Shown here: positions 1 to 9,079 of the stretch, piece after piece
Layout: the number at the start of each line of letters is the position of its first letter
How positions within the stretch are numbered: position 1 is the first letter of the stretch
Made by a program: the position numbers and the translations under genes
The notes under the pieces: generated by a model
The model's database searches: none
What the model was told of the DNA's origin: nothing
Seen by the model: the letters and a program-made list of their open reading frames with translations, nothing else
Origin: Arcanobacterium wilhelmae
GTDB lineage: Bacteria > Actinomycetota > Actinomycetes > Actinomycetales > Actinomycetaceae
Length of the DNA stretch: 64,000 nt
NCBI RefSeq assembly: GCF_029632765.1
Contig: NZ_CP121247.1
Location: 1,302,001-1,366,000, forward strand
Direction of reading: 5' to 3'

Positions 1-303
1 GGTTGCCGGCATATCGTTCTTCTCCAGGTATGCCTGCTGGAACTGCGGCGTGAAGCTGAACTCCATCGCCTCCTCCATGTCGTATGTCCATACCGTCGTG
101 TCGTCCGCATCGAGCGTGATGGCAGGCTTCTTCCCTTCCGCGACAGCTGCACGGCACGCTTGCGCGACCTTCGCGCTCGCGTCCTGCGTCACCTTCGCCA
201 TCTCCGTCAAATATGGAGACTTTTCCTTGTCCGCAACGTACGCACCGGCGTCGTTCTTGTGAGCATTGTAGTAAGCGCGAATCGTGGCCTTCACAACGTC
301 CAT
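1..303 (-). CDS. Second HAD acid-phosphatase repeat, in a different frame from the first; cut by the window edge
   Basis: Reading the minus strand from an ATG at 303-301 gives 101 open codons to base 1, so the gene continues outside. The product has the HAD motif I DADDT followed by VWTYDME and resembles the first HAD domain of the gene at 291-1577 (for example KATIRAYYN here and KKTIRAYMN there; EGKKPAITLDADDTT and AGKKPAAVFDADDTT). Its frame is shifted relative to that gene and overlaps its last 13 bases. It has no signal peptide of its own, while the first repeat is exported. I infer it is the second half of one tandem-HAD protein, split by a frameshift. A translationally coupled separate gene is the alternative. 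Confidence 0.55.
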   Translation of the reverse strand, partial: MDVVKATIRAYYNAHKNDAGAYVADKEKSPYLTEMAKVTQDASAKVAQACRAAVAEGKKPAITLDADDTTVWTYDMEEAMEFSFTPQFQQAYLEKNDMPAT

Positions 304-1577
304 GTTCGGAAATCTGTATCTTTCACGCCAGCCTTCGCACCGCTCGAGCCATCAGGAAGGAGCGTGTAAGTTCCTTCGCTCGGCGCCATTCCGGCGGCAG
401 CATCCTTTGCTTCCCATTCCTTGTTCAGGTTCGGGCTCGGCAGATAGTATGTGGCGTTCGGAAGCTTCACCCAGTGGAGTGCCGCGCCTCCCTGGAGATC
501 CGACCACTGATCGCCGAAGTTACCTGCGATCACATAGCCGAGGTCGTCTTGGATGTGGCGGCGCGTTCCTGCCTTGAAGGCTGCCGTGGAGCACTTGCCC
601 TTGGCCACGTCGCAGAAGCCCTGCTTCACGAGGTACTCGGGCATCTTGGCCCCGTTATCGAACTTGGTGAAGTACTTATCCGAGGTGAAGATCGGCGAGC
701 CATCTGCATCCACGTAACCAACATTCAACAGATTCGCCAGGGTGGCGTCCTTCTGGGAATCCTTGCGTCCGGTGAGGCCGATGATCTCGCAGCCCGCAGC
801 CTTCACTTCCTTGACAAGCTTCACCATTCCCGGGGTGGCTGGGAGATCGTGCTTCGCGAACCAGGCGTTCTGCTTATCGACGCTGAAGTTGAAGTTCATG
901 AACGAATCTTCCATGTCATATGTCCACAGCGTGGTGTCATCAGCGTCGAACACAGCTGCTGGCTTCTTCCCTGCCGCGACCTGCGCGCGGCACTCCGCCG
1001 CGATCTGTGCCGAGGCGCGCTCCGTGATCGCAGTGACGTCGCGAATGTAGGGCGAATCGTTCTTGTCTGCGATCCCCTTGGGTGCATTCATGTAGGCGCG
1101 GATCGTCTTCTTCGCAATATCCCAGTTCACCAGCTTTTCGCCAGACGCGGTGAGCCCTGTCGAGCCGTCCATTTTCAGCGTGAAGGTTGTGGCCGGAGCC
1201 ATCCAGCTCTCGTCCGCGTCCGATCGGGGCGACGACGGCGCTGGCGCGGGTTTGGTTGGATCCGCTGGTTGTGTCGTTGCCGACGGCTTAGGAGGCGTGC
1301 TCTGATCGGCTTTCTTCCCCTGATGGGTATCCTTCGACGCGTCGTAGTGGTAGCCCGCCGGGCACGCCTTCTCCCCCGCCGACGCCGATGCGCCAGGGAC
1401 GTTGGCCACCAGCCCGACCCCTACAAAAGCCAGCACCATGACGGCGGCGATCGCGCCCCGGCGTCGGCGGACCACGGCCACAATGCCAACCGCAACCAGT
1501 AACAATGCAATCAACGCGGCGACAGCCGCGGCGGAGCCGGTTCTCGCAAGATCCGGCACACAATACTCTGGAATCAC
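291..1577 (-). CDS. HAD-family acid phosphatase, exported, with N-terminal LARTG-like motif
   Basis: Predicted cell-surface phosphohydrolase of the HAD superfamily (class B-like acid phosphatase group). The 428-residue product has the nucleophile motif DADDT at 211-215 and motif II LTGR near 268-271. The N-terminus is unusual: LARTG at 10-14, a hydrophobic stretch, RRRR at 37-40, then a second hydrophobic stretch ending in an Ala-rich signal-peptidase-like site near 60-68, and a Pro/Ser/Thr linker to about 120. GTG at 1577 is chosen because AGGAG lies a few bases upstream. The reading frame stops just where a second HAD repeat begins in another frame (1-303), so the protein is probably a truncated tandem phosphatase. 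Substrate unknown. Confidence 0.8.
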   Translation of the reverse strand: MIPEYCVPDLARTGSAAAVAALIALLLVAVGIVAVVRRRRGAIAAVMVLAFVGVGLVANVPGASASAGEKACPAGYHYDASKDTHQGKKADQSTPPKPSATTQPADPTKPAPAPSSPRSDADESWMAPATTFTLKMDGSTGLTASGEKLVNWDIAKKTIRAYMNAPKGIADKNDSPYIRDVTAITERASAQIAAECRAQVAAGKKPAAVFDADDTTLWTYDMEDSFMNFNFSVDKQNAWFAKHDLPATPGMVKLVKEVKAAGCEIIGLTGRKDSQKDATLANLLNVGYVDADGSPIFTSDKYFTKFDNGAKMPEYLVKQGFCDVAKGKCSTAAFKAGTRRHIQDDLGYVIAGNFGDQWSDLQGGAALHWVKLPNATYYLPSPNLNKEWEAKDAAAGMAPSEGTYTLLPDGSSGAKAGVKDTDFRTWTL

Positions 1578-1756
1578 TTCATCTCCTCATCGAAATCACA
1601 GTGATGCCCGGGAGATCCCCGGAGAATTTGATGCTACGCCCCTCTCGCCGCTGTGTTCGCGCGAAACTGCCATTCCGCAAAGTATCCGCAACAGCTGAAA
1701 GCACTTGCGCAAATAGCGCACAATCGTGCACATATCGAGATTCTTGCGCTAGCAAA

Positions 1757-1794
1757 CGTGCGGGAGGGGCGGTCCACACCGCCCCTCCCGCACG
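1757..1794 (-). terminator. Terminator hairpin after truB
   Basis: A perfect 17-bp inverted repeat with a 4-base loop (arms 1757-1773 and 1778-1794) lies downstream of the truB stop. On the minus strand only a weak TTTGCT follows the stem. The rest of 1578-1829 shows no gene; it holds only the upstream region of the phosphatase gene, with scattered TTGCGCAA-like sequence. Confidence 0.75.
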
Positions 1795-1829
1795 TCTTCA
1801 GTACTGCACAATCTGCTTCCAGGAAATCC

Positions 1830-2807
1830 TTACGCCGAAGGCACCATGATCTGAAGATCGGGTTTGAGTTTGCCCGCACGAGGCGAAACCAGCGCGATTG
1901 CTTTCCCATCGCAGAATGCTGCGGCTGGCCACGAATCGGACGGGCGTTTGTCAATAAACTGCCCGCGTCCGAGGAGCTGAGCTTCTGCGTCGCTCACCTC
2001 GATCACGGGGAACACATCGCGGCACACGGCGTCGATTCCGCGCACCGGGATCGCCTCCCCCGAATGGACTGCGCCGGCAAGCTGTTCGATCGTTACCGCG
2101 TCGGACACGTTCCAGGCGCCCACTCGCGTTCGCCGAAGCATCCGCAGATGCGCGCCAACGCCGAGCGCCTCGCCCAGATCGCGGCCGAGCGCACGGATAT
2201 ACGTGCCCGTGCTGACCGACGCGGTTGCGTCCATCAGCACGACGTCGTACTCGCCGCTACCGTCCGAGAACCATGCTTTTCCGAGCTCCGAGGTGCGTCG
2301 GAACTCGGCGACGTGCACCTCCCGCGCCGGGATCTGCACGTCCACACCCTCGCGCATCAGCTCGTGGGCACGCTTGCCATCGATCTTAATCGCGGACACC
2401 GACGACGGACGCTGCATGATATCTCCCGTGAGCGTCGCCATCGCGGCGTCCACAGCCTGCGGCGTCAGGCCATCAGCGCTGCGCACCTCGAGCACGTCGC
2501 CGTCGGCATCCTCGCTCGAGGTGGTCACGCCGAACGCGATGCGCGTCTCGTACGTTTTATCGTGCCCCGTGATGTACGTGAGGAGCTTCGTGGCGCGCCC
2601 GATGCCGATCACCAACAATCCGGTGGCCATCGGATCGAGCGTGCCCGCGTGCCCCACTTTCCGAGTACCAGCAAGGCGGCGAACGGCGCCGACGACGTCG
2701 TGAGACGTGACGCCCTGTGGCTTATCGACGAGGACGATGCCATCGGGTGCCGTGTTCACCGCCCGCGGGAGATCACCCCACGGCATCTGCCGGCGCTCAC
2801 CTGCCAT
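1830..2807 (-). CDS. truB: tRNA pseudouridine(55) synthase TruB
   Basis: Converts uridine 55 in the T-loop of tRNAs to pseudouridine. The 325-residue product has the family signature GHAGTLDPMATG, with the catalytic aspartate at about residue 58, preceded by VDKPQGVTSHD. Length fits actinobacterial TruB with its C-terminal PUA-like region. The start ATG overlaps the rbfA stop as TGATG, so translation is probably coupled. It is the last gene of the rimP-nusA-rnpM-infB-rbfA-truB operon and is followed by a strong hairpin. Confidence 0.96.
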   Translation of the reverse strand: MAGERRQMPWGDLPRAVNTAPDGIVLVDKPQGVTSHDVVGAVRRLAGTRKVGHAGTLDPMATGLLVIGIGRATKLLTYITGHDKTYETRIAFGVTTSSEDADGDVLEVRSADGLTPQAVDAAMATLTGDIMQRPSSVSAIKIDGKRAHELMREGVDVQIPAREVHVAEFRRTSELGKAWFSDGSGEYDVVLMDATASVSTGTYIRALGRDLGEALGVGAHLRMLRRTRVGAWNVSDAVTIEQLAGAVHSGEAIPVRGIDAVCRDVFPVIEVSDAEAQLLGRGQFIDKRPSDSWPAAAFCDGKAIALVSPRAGKLKPDLQIMVPSA

Positions 2808-3268
2808 CAGGCCAGTTCCTCAGCTGATTCTGCCGATTCTGCAGCCTCCACCTCACGCGGCTTCTTGTACGGATCGGCGTCGCCCGCGTAGGTTGCGCCT
2901 TCAGCCGCCTGGCGGATCTTCTCGTCGCGGAAACGCGCCGCAGTAAGCACGTCTTCGAGCGAACGAGCCGTTTCGGGAAGAGCGTCGAGAACGAACTCGA
3001 GGCTTGGCGTGAGGCGCAACCCCAGCTGCTTGCCCACGTTCGAGCGCAACATGCCCTTGGCAGATTCGAGAGCCTTCGCGCTCTGCCGGGCCTGCTCCTC
3101 GCCACCGAACACCGTGTAGAAGACCGTAGCGTGCTGGAGATCGCCCGTCACGCGGACGTCGGTCACTGTGACCATACCGAGGCGCGGATCCTTCACGCCG
3201 GAATCGAGCAGACGCGCGACCACTTCGCGGATGCGCTCTGCTACCTTTGCTGCACGTGGATTGGTCAT
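2807..3268 (-). CDS. rbfA: 30S ribosome-binding factor RbfA
   Basis: Binds the 30S subunit late in assembly and helps 16S rRNA maturation. The 153-residue product begins with the typical RVAERI-like helix and carries the KH-type core with [15 protein letters not shown]. The C-terminal tail is acidic and Ala/Glu-rich, as is common in Actinobacteria. AAGGAGG lies just upstream of the ATG. It sits between infB and truB, the usual operon position, and overlaps truB by one base. A hairpin lies between infB and this gene and could reduce read-through. Confidence 0.95.
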   Translation of the reverse strand: MTNPRAAKVAERIREVVARLLDSGVKDPRLGMVTVTDVRVTGDLQHATVFYTVFGGEEQARQSAKALESAKGMLRSNVGKQLGLRLTPSLEFVLDALPETARSLEDVLTAARFRDEKIRQAAEGATYAGDADPYKKPREVEAAESAESAEELA

Positions 3269-3286
3269 GAATTCCTCCTTAGGGAA

Positions 3287-3314
3287 AACGTGGGCGGCCG
3301 CAGCCGCCCACGTT
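3287..3314 (-). terminator. Hairpin between infB and rbfA
   Basis: Inverted repeat of 12 bp (3287-3298 and 3303-3314) with a 4-base loop, followed on the minus strand by TTTTCCC and then the rbfA ribosome site. It looks like a partial intra-operon terminator. Confidence 0.55.
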
Positions 3315-3327
3315 CATCGTCCATCGA

Positions 3328-6123
3328 TCAGTCGCGCGGAATCTCGCGCATCTCCCACGTTTCGATGATGTCGCCTTCCTTAATGTCCTTGTAGCCCAGA
3401 GTGATACCACACTCGTAGCCCTCGCGGACCTCGGTCACATCGTCCTTCTCGCGGCGCAGCGACTGGATCTCCAGATCTGCTGCGATCACAGCTCCGTCGC
3501 GAACCAGGCGAGCCTTCGTGCCACGCTTGATCGAGCCCTTGCGGATGATCGAACCAGCGATGTTGCCGAACTTGCCCGAACGGAACACCTGGCGGATTTC
3601 CGCGGTGCCCAGCTGGTGCTCTTCGTAGATCGGCTTGAGCTTGCCCTTCATGGCGGACTCGACTTCGTCGATCGCGTCGTAGATGACGTTGTAGAACTTC
3701 ATCTCCACGCCCTCAGAATCAGCGAGCTCCTGCACGCGCTCAGCAGGGCGCACGTTGAAACCGATGATCACAGCGTTATCAACGGTCGCCAGATCGACGT
3801 CGGACTGCGTAATCGCGCCAACGCCACGGTGGATTACGTTGAGCTGAACCTCGCCGTCGCCAACCTCGATCTCGTAGAGCGAGGATTCGAGCGCTTCGAC
3901 TGAACCGGACGAATCGCCCTTGATGATGAGGTTGAGGTGCTCGATCTTGCCCTCTTCGATTGCGGCAGTGAGATCCTCGAGCGAGATGCGCTTGCGGCGC
4001 TTCGCCAGGGTTGCCGCACGCTTGGCCGCCTCGCGTCGCTCGGCAATCTGGCGAGCCGTGCGATCATCTTCAGCCACGATCAGCTGATCGCCAGCGCCTG
4101 GCACCGACGTCAAGCCCAGCATCTGCACCGGACGCGACGGACCGGCTTCCTCGATGCGGTGGCCCCACTCGTCGGCCATTGCACGGACACGGCCGTACGC
4201 AGTGCCCACCACAACGGAATCACCAATGCGAAGCGTACCGTTTTGGACGAGCGCAGTAATCACCGAACCGCGGCCCTGATCGAGCTTGGCCTCAATCGCC
4301 ACGCCGCGCGCCGGACCTTCCGGATCGGCCTGCGGAGTCACCAAAATATCGGACGTGGTAATGACCTGCGCGAGCAGCTCCTCGATACCGATCTTCTTCT
4401 TCGCCGAAATATCGACGAACGGAATATCGCCGCCGTACTCCTCGGCCACCAGCTCGTACTCAGTGAGCTGTGCGCGCACCTTACCCGGGTTGGCTTCCGG
4501 AAGATCGATCTTGTTCACTGCCACGATGATCGGCACTTCAGCCGCCTTGGCGTGGTTAATTGCCTCGACCGTTTGCGGCATCACGCCGTCGTTCGCGGCC
4601 ACGACGATGATCGCGACATCGGTGACATCTGCACCGCGGGCACGCATCTGCGTGAACGCCTCGTGGCCCGGGGTATCGATGAACGTGATCGTGCGGCGCT
4701 CGCCCTCAACATCCACGTGCGTCTGGTACGCACCGATGGACTGGGTGATACCGCCCGCCTCACCTTCGACGACGTCGGCGTGGCGGATCGCATCCAGAAG
4801 CTTCGTCTTACCGTGATCGACGTGGCCCATCACCGTCACAACCGGAGGACGCGGCTTCAAGCGATCCGGATCCTGCTCGGCCTCTTCGGCCTGTAGATCG
4901 ATATCGAAGGCCTCGAGGATCTCGCGATCCTCGTCCTCAACCGACATGATCTTGATGTCGTAACCGAGCTCGGCACCGAGCAACTGGAACGTATCCTCAT
5001 CGAGGGACTGGTTCGCGGTTGCCATTTCGCCCATGCGGAACAGGACTGTCACCAGTGCTGCCGGATCCGCCTGAATCTTCTCAGCGAAATCGGCCAGCGA
5101 AGCGCCCTGTCGAACGCGCACCACTGTGGAACCATCGCCACGGGGCACCTGGACGCCCTGGAGCATCGGCGAGCTCTGCTCTTCATACTCACGCTTGTTG
5201 TTCTGCTTCTTTCGGCCGCGCGACTTCCCGCCGCGACCGAACGCGCCGGCAGTGGAGCCGCCGCGAGCCTTACCACCGGAGCGGGTGAAACCGCCGCCCG
5301 GACGATTTCCGCCGGGGCCACCGTGACCACCACGGCCGCCACGACCACCGCGGCCACCGCGCGAATCTGCGGTCGGCTGAGGCATCTGATCTGGCATCAG
5401 GGCCGGCGAGGGACGACGTGCGCCAGGCTTCGGAGCGCCGCCACGGCGCTGACCACCCTGGCCGTTGCCGCCCTGGCCATGGCTACCTCCCGCATTTGCG
5501 CCAGCCGCAGGCTTACCTGCGCCCGGCTTACCGCGGGTCCCCATGCCCTGGTTGGAACCGAATGGCGAGTTGCCCGGACGTGGGCCCTTGCGGCCCGAGT
5601 TCATGCCCTGGTGCGAGGCGAAGGGCGAGTTACCCGGGCGTGGGCCACGACGCTGCGGGCGCGGCGCGACGGCGTCGCGAGCCGCTTCAGCACTGCGATG
5701 CGCTTCACCTGGGGTTGCCACCGAGCGCTTCGGCTTAGGAGCCTCATGCTTCTCTTCTGCCACGGGTTGGGCCGGGACCGGCTTGTTCGCGCCCGGCTTC
5801 GGGGCGCTCTTCGCACCCGGCTTGGGCGCGAACTTCTTCACGTCCGCCGACGCCGGGGCTTCAGACTTCTTTTCGGCGGGCTTTGCTTCGGTAGCCTTGG
5901 GAGCCTTTGCCGGAGCCTTCGCCTCTTCCTTCTTCGCAGCCGGAGCGGAATCGAGCTCCTCCGGGTGCTTCTCATAGTATTCGCGTGCGATACGCACAAC
6001 GGGCGCCTCGATCGACGAGGACGCACTCTTAACGAATTCGCCGTTTGCCTTCAGCGTTTCAAGCAGCTTCTTGCTGGTAACGCCGATTTCTTTGGCGAGT
6101 TCATGTACGCGGACCTTTGCCAC
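3328..6123 (-). CDS. infB: Translation initiation factor IF-2
   Basis: GTPase that places initiator fMet-tRNA on the ribosome. The 931-residue product has an IF2_N-type helix domain at 1-50, a long low-complexity Lys/Ala/Pro then Gly/Arg-rich linker (about 55-310), a second N-terminal domain, and a G domain starting near 433 with [14 protein letters not shown] and NKID motifs, followed by the beta-barrel and C-terminal fMet-tRNA domains. The linker contains a tandem duplicate of a 15-residue unit starting GPRPGNSPF (about 160-194). The GTG start at 6123 has AAGGAG at good spacing. Long Gly/Arg linkers are normal for actinobacterial IF-2. Confidence 0.98.
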   Translation of the reverse strand: MAKVRVHELAKEIGVTSKKLLETLKANGEFVKSASSSIEAPVVRIAREYYEKHPEELDSAPAAKKEEAKAPAKAPKATEAKPAEKKSEAPASADVKKFAPKPGAKSAPKPGANKPVPAQPVAEEKHEAPKPKRSVATPGEAHRSAEAARDAVAPRPQRRGPRPGNSPFASHQGMNSGRKGPRPGNSPFGSNQGMGTRGKPGAGKPAAGANAGGSHGQGGNGQGGQRRGGAPKPGARRPSPALMPDQMPQPTADSRGGRGGRGGRGGHGGPGGNRPGGGFTRSGGKARGGSTAGAFGRGGKSRGRKKQNNKREYEEQSSPMLQGVQVPRGDGSTVVRVRQGASLADFAEKIQADPAALVTVLFRMGEMATANQSLDEDTFQLLGAELGYDIKIMSVEDEDREILEAFDIDLQAEEAEQDPDRLKPRPPVVTVMGHVDHGKTKLLDAIRHADVVEGEAGGITQSIGAYQTHVDVEGERRTITFIDTPGHEAFTQMRARGADVTDVAIIVVAANDGVMPQTVEAINHAKAAEVPIIVAVNKIDLPEANPGKVRAQLTEYELVAEEYGGDIPFVDISAKKKIGIEELLAQVITTSDILVTPQADPEGPARGVAIEAKLDQGRGSVITALVQNGTLRIGDSVVVGTAYGRVRAMADEWGHRIEEAGPSRPVQMLGLTSVPGAGDQLIVAEDDRTARQIAERREAAKRAATLAKRRKRISLEDLTAAIEEGKIEHLNLIIKGDSSGSVEALESSLYEIEVGDGEVQLNVIHRGVGAITQSDVDLATVDNAVIIGFNVRPAERVQELADSEGVEMKFYNVIYDAIDEVESAMKGKLKPIYEEHQLGTAEIRQVFRSGKFGNIAGSIIRKGSIKRGTKARLVRDGAVIAADLEIQSLRREKDDVTEVREGYECGITLGYKDIKEGDIIETWEMREIPRD

Positions 6124-6207
6124 ATTTCTCCTTATGTTGCGGCCCGCGCATGCGGGCCTATTCCTGGTAGCTCATCGCTGGATACTCATCGGGTTTCCAT
6201 AGCTTTC

Positions 6208-6513
6208 CTACCCGCCTTCGTGTGAAGTTGAGGCCATGTGGCCTCGCTCGATTAACCAGTGCCCAAGAGCCTCAGCATTCGCCTTTTGGGTTTTGAACGC
6301 TCGGGCGAACGCGTGACGCTTTTGGGCGTTGTCATAGCAGGACGAGGTGGGATGAATCCACGCTCCTCGCCCAGGAAGCGAGCCCTTATCGTCCACGACC
6401 ACCGTTCCGGCAGCCAGTTTGAGACGACACAGCGCCCGCTGGGTACTCTTCTCCCGACAACCGACGCAGGTCCGGAGCGGTTCGCGCACAGGCGCGTTCT
6501 GAGAAGAGCACAT
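6208..6513 (-). CDS. rnpM: YlxR family RNA-binding protein (RNase P modulator RnpM type)
   Basis: Small RNA-binding protein of the YlxR/DUF448 family, shown in Firmicutes to bind and modulate RNase P RNA. The 101-residue product has the signature REPLRTCVGCREK, then the GRGAWIHP strand motif and a basic C-terminal helix (KRHAFARAFK). It lies between nusA and infB, the position of this gene in most bacteria. A terminator-like hairpin separates it from nusA. The N-terminal few residues are uncertain because several starts are possible. Confidence 0.9.
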   Translation of the reverse strand: MCSSQNAPVREPLRTCVGCREKSTQRALCRLKLAAGTVVVDDKGSLPGRGAWIHPTSSCYDNAQKRHAFARAFKTQKANAEALGHWLIERGHMASTSHEGG

Positions 6514-6553
6514 ACGCGGCCTAGTCTACCGCACGATGCCCCCGAAAAGACAA

Positions 6554-6585
6554 TGAGTGTGCTCACCCCAGGGTGAACACACTCA
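6554..6585 (-). terminator. Hairpin between nusA and rnpM
   Basis: Inverted repeat with arms of about 14 bp (6554-6567 and 6572-6585), followed on the minus strand by TTGTCTTTTC. It sits just after nusA. Because NusA acts on terminators, a NusA-sensitive attenuator controlling rnpM-infB is possible; that part is inference. Confidence 0.55.
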
Positions 6586-6603
6586 CGTCACAAGCACATC
6601 AGG

Positions 6604-7593
6604 CTAGGCGGCAGAATCCTCGCTTGCCTTGCGGATGTCGATCGACCATCCTGTCAGCTTGGCGGCAAGGCGCACGTTTTGTGCCTCCTTGCCGATCGCG
6701 AGCGATGCCTGGTCATCAGGGACAATCGCACGAGCCTGGCGCATGTCCTTATTCAGAATGTCCACTCGAATGACCTTCGCCGGCGAGAGCGCGGCCGCGA
6801 TGAAGAGCGCGGGATCGTCGTCGTAATCGACAACGTCGATTTTTTCGCCACTCAGTTCAGCCGTGACTGCACGGACACGCTGACCGTTATGGCCGATCGA
6901 GGCACCCTTAGCACCAACCGACGGATCGTTCGACCAGACAGCGATCTTTGAACGATGACCCGCCTCGCGGGCCAGAGCAACGATCTCCACAATGCCGTCG
7001 GCGATTTCAGGGACTTCGGTTTCAAACAGGCGGCGGACAAAATCAGGATGCGAACGCGACAGGCGAATCGACGCACCCCGCTGGCCAACCGAAATATCGA
7101 GAATCAGCGCGCGAATGAGATCACCGTGGCGGTAGTGCTCGGACGCCACCTGCTCCTCGCCGCGCAGGATTCCACGGTTTTCACCAAGCTCGATGAAAAG
7201 ATCACGCGACTCGGGATGATTGTTCGCCGGACCATCAACTACTCCGGAAACGATTTGCCCTTCCTTGCCAGCGAAATCGCCGAGGATCCGCTTGGATTCA
7301 GCATCGCGAAGGCGCTGAGCGATGATGGAACGCGCGGTCGCTGTCGCGATGCGGCCGAAATCGTTCGGAGTATCGTCGAACTCGCCGATCTTCTCACCGT
7401 TTTCATCGAGCTCGGGCGCCCACACCGTGACCTTACCGGTGGTCCGATTGAGCTCGACTCGCGCCCCTCGCACAGCGCCAGGCACGCGAAGGTATGCGTG
7501 AATGAGAGCATCCTCGATTGCGCCGAGGAGAAGATCCAAGCTCACTCCGAGTTCAGATTCCACGACCTTTAGTTCGTTGAGCGAAATGTCCAC
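6604..7593 (-). CDS. nusA: Transcription termination/antitermination factor NusA
   Basis: RNA polymerase-associated factor acting in pausing, termination and antitermination. The 329-residue product has the N-terminal polymerase-binding domain, an S1 domain (about 110-185, with [20 protein letters not shown]) and two KH domains ([17 protein letters not shown] and [19 protein letters not shown]). It lacks the C-terminal acidic repeats of E. coli NusA, as in other Actinobacteria. The GTG start at 7593 has GGAGAG a few bases upstream, at the end of rimP. Confidence 0.97.
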   Translation of the reverse strand: MDISLNELKVVESELGVSLDLLLGAIEDALIHAYLRVPGAVRGARVELNRTTGKVTVWAPELDENGEKIGEFDDTPNDFGRIATATARSIIAQRLRDAESKRILGDFAGKEGQIVSGVVDGPANNHPESRDLFIELGENRGILRGEEQVASEHYRHGDLIRALILDISVGQRGASIRLSRSHPDFVRRLFETEVPEIADGIVEIVALAREAGHRSKIAVWSNDPSVGAKGASIGHNGQRVRAVTAELSGEKIDVVDYDDDPALFIAAALSPAKVIRVDILNKDMRQARAIVPDDQASLAIGKEAQNVRLAAKLTGWSIDIRKASEDSAA

Positions 7594-7595
7594 GA

Positions 7596-8075
7596 TTACT
7601 CTCCTTCAGGCTTCTTCAGCTCGAGCACCACTTTTGCGCTTCGGACCTGTGAGAGTGGGATCTCACGCTCCTGGGCGCCCTTCGATTCAATCCGAAGAAC
7701 CATTTTATCATCGCCGACGCTCAAAACCCGCCCCTGCACGTGCTCAGATTCGAGATTGACGTTCGAAAGATGTCCGATCGCGCGGGAGAAATGACGAGGT
7801 TCGGTGAGCTTGCGCTCCGCCCCCGGAGTCGACACTTCGAGGGTATAGGCGCCGTTGACCGGATCAGCCTCATCGAGCGCCACCGAAATAGCGCGGGTGA
7901 CATCGCCAAGCACATCCGTGCCCACTCCCCCTGGCCCCGACTCGAGATCCACGATCACGCGCACAGAAGTATGCTTGCCCGCTCGGACAACCTTCACTGC
8001 TTCAAGATAAAGTCCCGCATCCGCAACAACTGGTGAAAGCAGATCAAAAATTTCCTGGTTTTGAACATTCGCCAT
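7596..8075 (-). CDS. rimP: Ribosome maturation factor RimP
   Basis: Needed for 30S subunit assembly. The 159-residue product has the N-terminal alpha/beta domain and the C-terminal SH3-like domain with YTLEVSTPGAERKL, a family hallmark, followed by the RPLTEPRHF-like segment. It is the first gene of the nusA-infB operon, two bases upstream of nusA. It diverges from the plus-strand gene at 8132, so promoters for both should lie in 8076-8131. Confidence 0.95.
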   Translation of the reverse strand: MANVQNQEIFDLLSPVVADAGLYLEAVKVVRAGKHTSVRVIVDLESGPGGVGTDVLGDVTRAISVALDEADPVNGAYTLEVSTPGAERKLTEPRHFSRAIGHLSNVNLESEHVQGRVLSVGDDKMVLRIESKGAQEREIPLSQVRSAKVVLELKKPEGE

Positions 8076-8131
8076 GCCCCAAGCCTACCGCCACGGCGGG
8101 CATGGACGCCCTTTGTGGCAAAATTGCCCGT

Positions 8132-8929
8132 ATGGGATCACGCATTCGTTTCGTTGGAGCGCTCGTTGTGGCGCTCGCACTGTTCGCTCTCGTCATGGTC
8201 GTTATGGGCACTCGGCTCGACAATCAGCAACTCGATCCCCCACCGGCGAGCGACGGCGAGAAGGCGCGTCAAGAGCTCGCACTCACGGCACACGCGCTCA
8301 CGTCGTCGAAAACCGCGGGCGCCGATGCACGCGAGTGGGAGACGGTGCTGGGTGGGGTGTGGCGCGCATGGCCCGCAGGCACCGAACCATCTGGGCATGC
8401 GAACCCTTCCCCTGTTGTCCCCACCGGCTCCGAAAAACAGCTCCTCGACGACGTCGTGAAACTCGCAGCGTCGTTCACTCCCGACCGCGAGATCGGCATG
8501 TCAATCGCCTTTTCTGCCGCGTCGCACCTCGCGTCCACTCCCAGCACTCCCGACGTCGGTGAGCTGGCTCGCCTCGCAGCCTCGGCAGACGCCGTCGCAG
8601 ATATCGACGCAGCACGCCAGTGGCTCACCGTGTGGACTGCGCGAACCCGAGGCGAGGGCGAGGATGCGAAGCGAGCCCTCACGGCAACCCTCAACGACAT
8701 CGTCCAAGGAGCGATCGAGCTCGGGGCGAAAGACACTCGAACAACCTACGAACCAATCGCAAAAAAGATCCCCGACGACGCCTACCAGCTGCTCTACTCA
8801 CGCCTGGTCCAGATGGCGAAAGGTGCTCACACCAAGGGCGCTCAGGCTCTGCTCGCACTCGCTTCCCAGATGCAGGCGGTTCCCGGAGCACCCACGCCTG
8901 GCCCCTTGCCCGGCCTCACACGAAAGTAA
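8132..8929 (+). CDS. Membrane-anchored protein of unknown function
   Basis: I do not recognise a family. From the ATG at 8132 the product is 265 residues with a single N-terminal hydrophobic segment (about residues 6-26) and a mainly alpha-helical Ala-rich exterior, ending in a Pro-rich tail. It looks like a bitopic or lipobox-free secreted protein. No clear ribosome site precedes the ATG; an upstream ATG at 8102 is the alternative start. It is divergent from rimP and convergent with proS, and a strong hairpin separates it from proS. In other Actinobacteria an unrelated-looking helical protein often sits between rimP and proS; whether this is its counterpart is inference. Confidence 0.7.
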   Translation: MGSRIRFVGALVVALALFALVMVVMGTRLDNQQLDPPPASDGEKARQELALTAHALTSSKTAGADAREWETVLGGVWRAWPAGTEPSGHANPSPVVPTGSEKQLLDDVVKLAASFTPDREIGMSIAFSAASHLASTPSTPDVGELARLAASADAVADIDAARQWLTVWTARTRGEGEDAKRALTATLNDIVQGAIELGAKDTRTTYEPIAKKIPDDAYQLLYSRLVQMAKGAHTKGAQALLALASQMQAVPGAPTPGPLPGLTRK

Positions 8930-9026
8930 GACTCAAGCGCCTCGAGCCAGTCTGTGCAGCGTAGCTCTAGTTCCTGCACCGCAACGATTACGGCTCGCAC
9001 AGATGTGCACCCCGATACACAGCACA

Positions 9027-9062
9027 AATGGTGGCGGGTTCCTCACGGAACCCGCCACCATT
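9027..9062. terminator. Bidirectional terminator between the unknown gene and proS
   Basis: Perfect 16-bp inverted repeat (9027-9042 and 9047-9062) with loop TCAC, placed between convergent genes. The proS side has a short T-rich run (TTTGTGCT). Confidence 0.8.
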
Positions 9063-9079
9063 ACTGTCGCGCTCGGAAA

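Noticed and set aside
291..325. Programmed -1 frameshift joining the two HAD repeats
   Set aside because: No X-XXY-YYZ slippery heptamer or clear downstream stem was found at the junction; a mutation or sequencing error is simpler.
213..1502. A 429-codon plus-strand frame over the HAD phosphatase gene
   Set aside because: It shadows the phosphatase coding frame, whose HAD motifs and signal-like N-terminus are clear.
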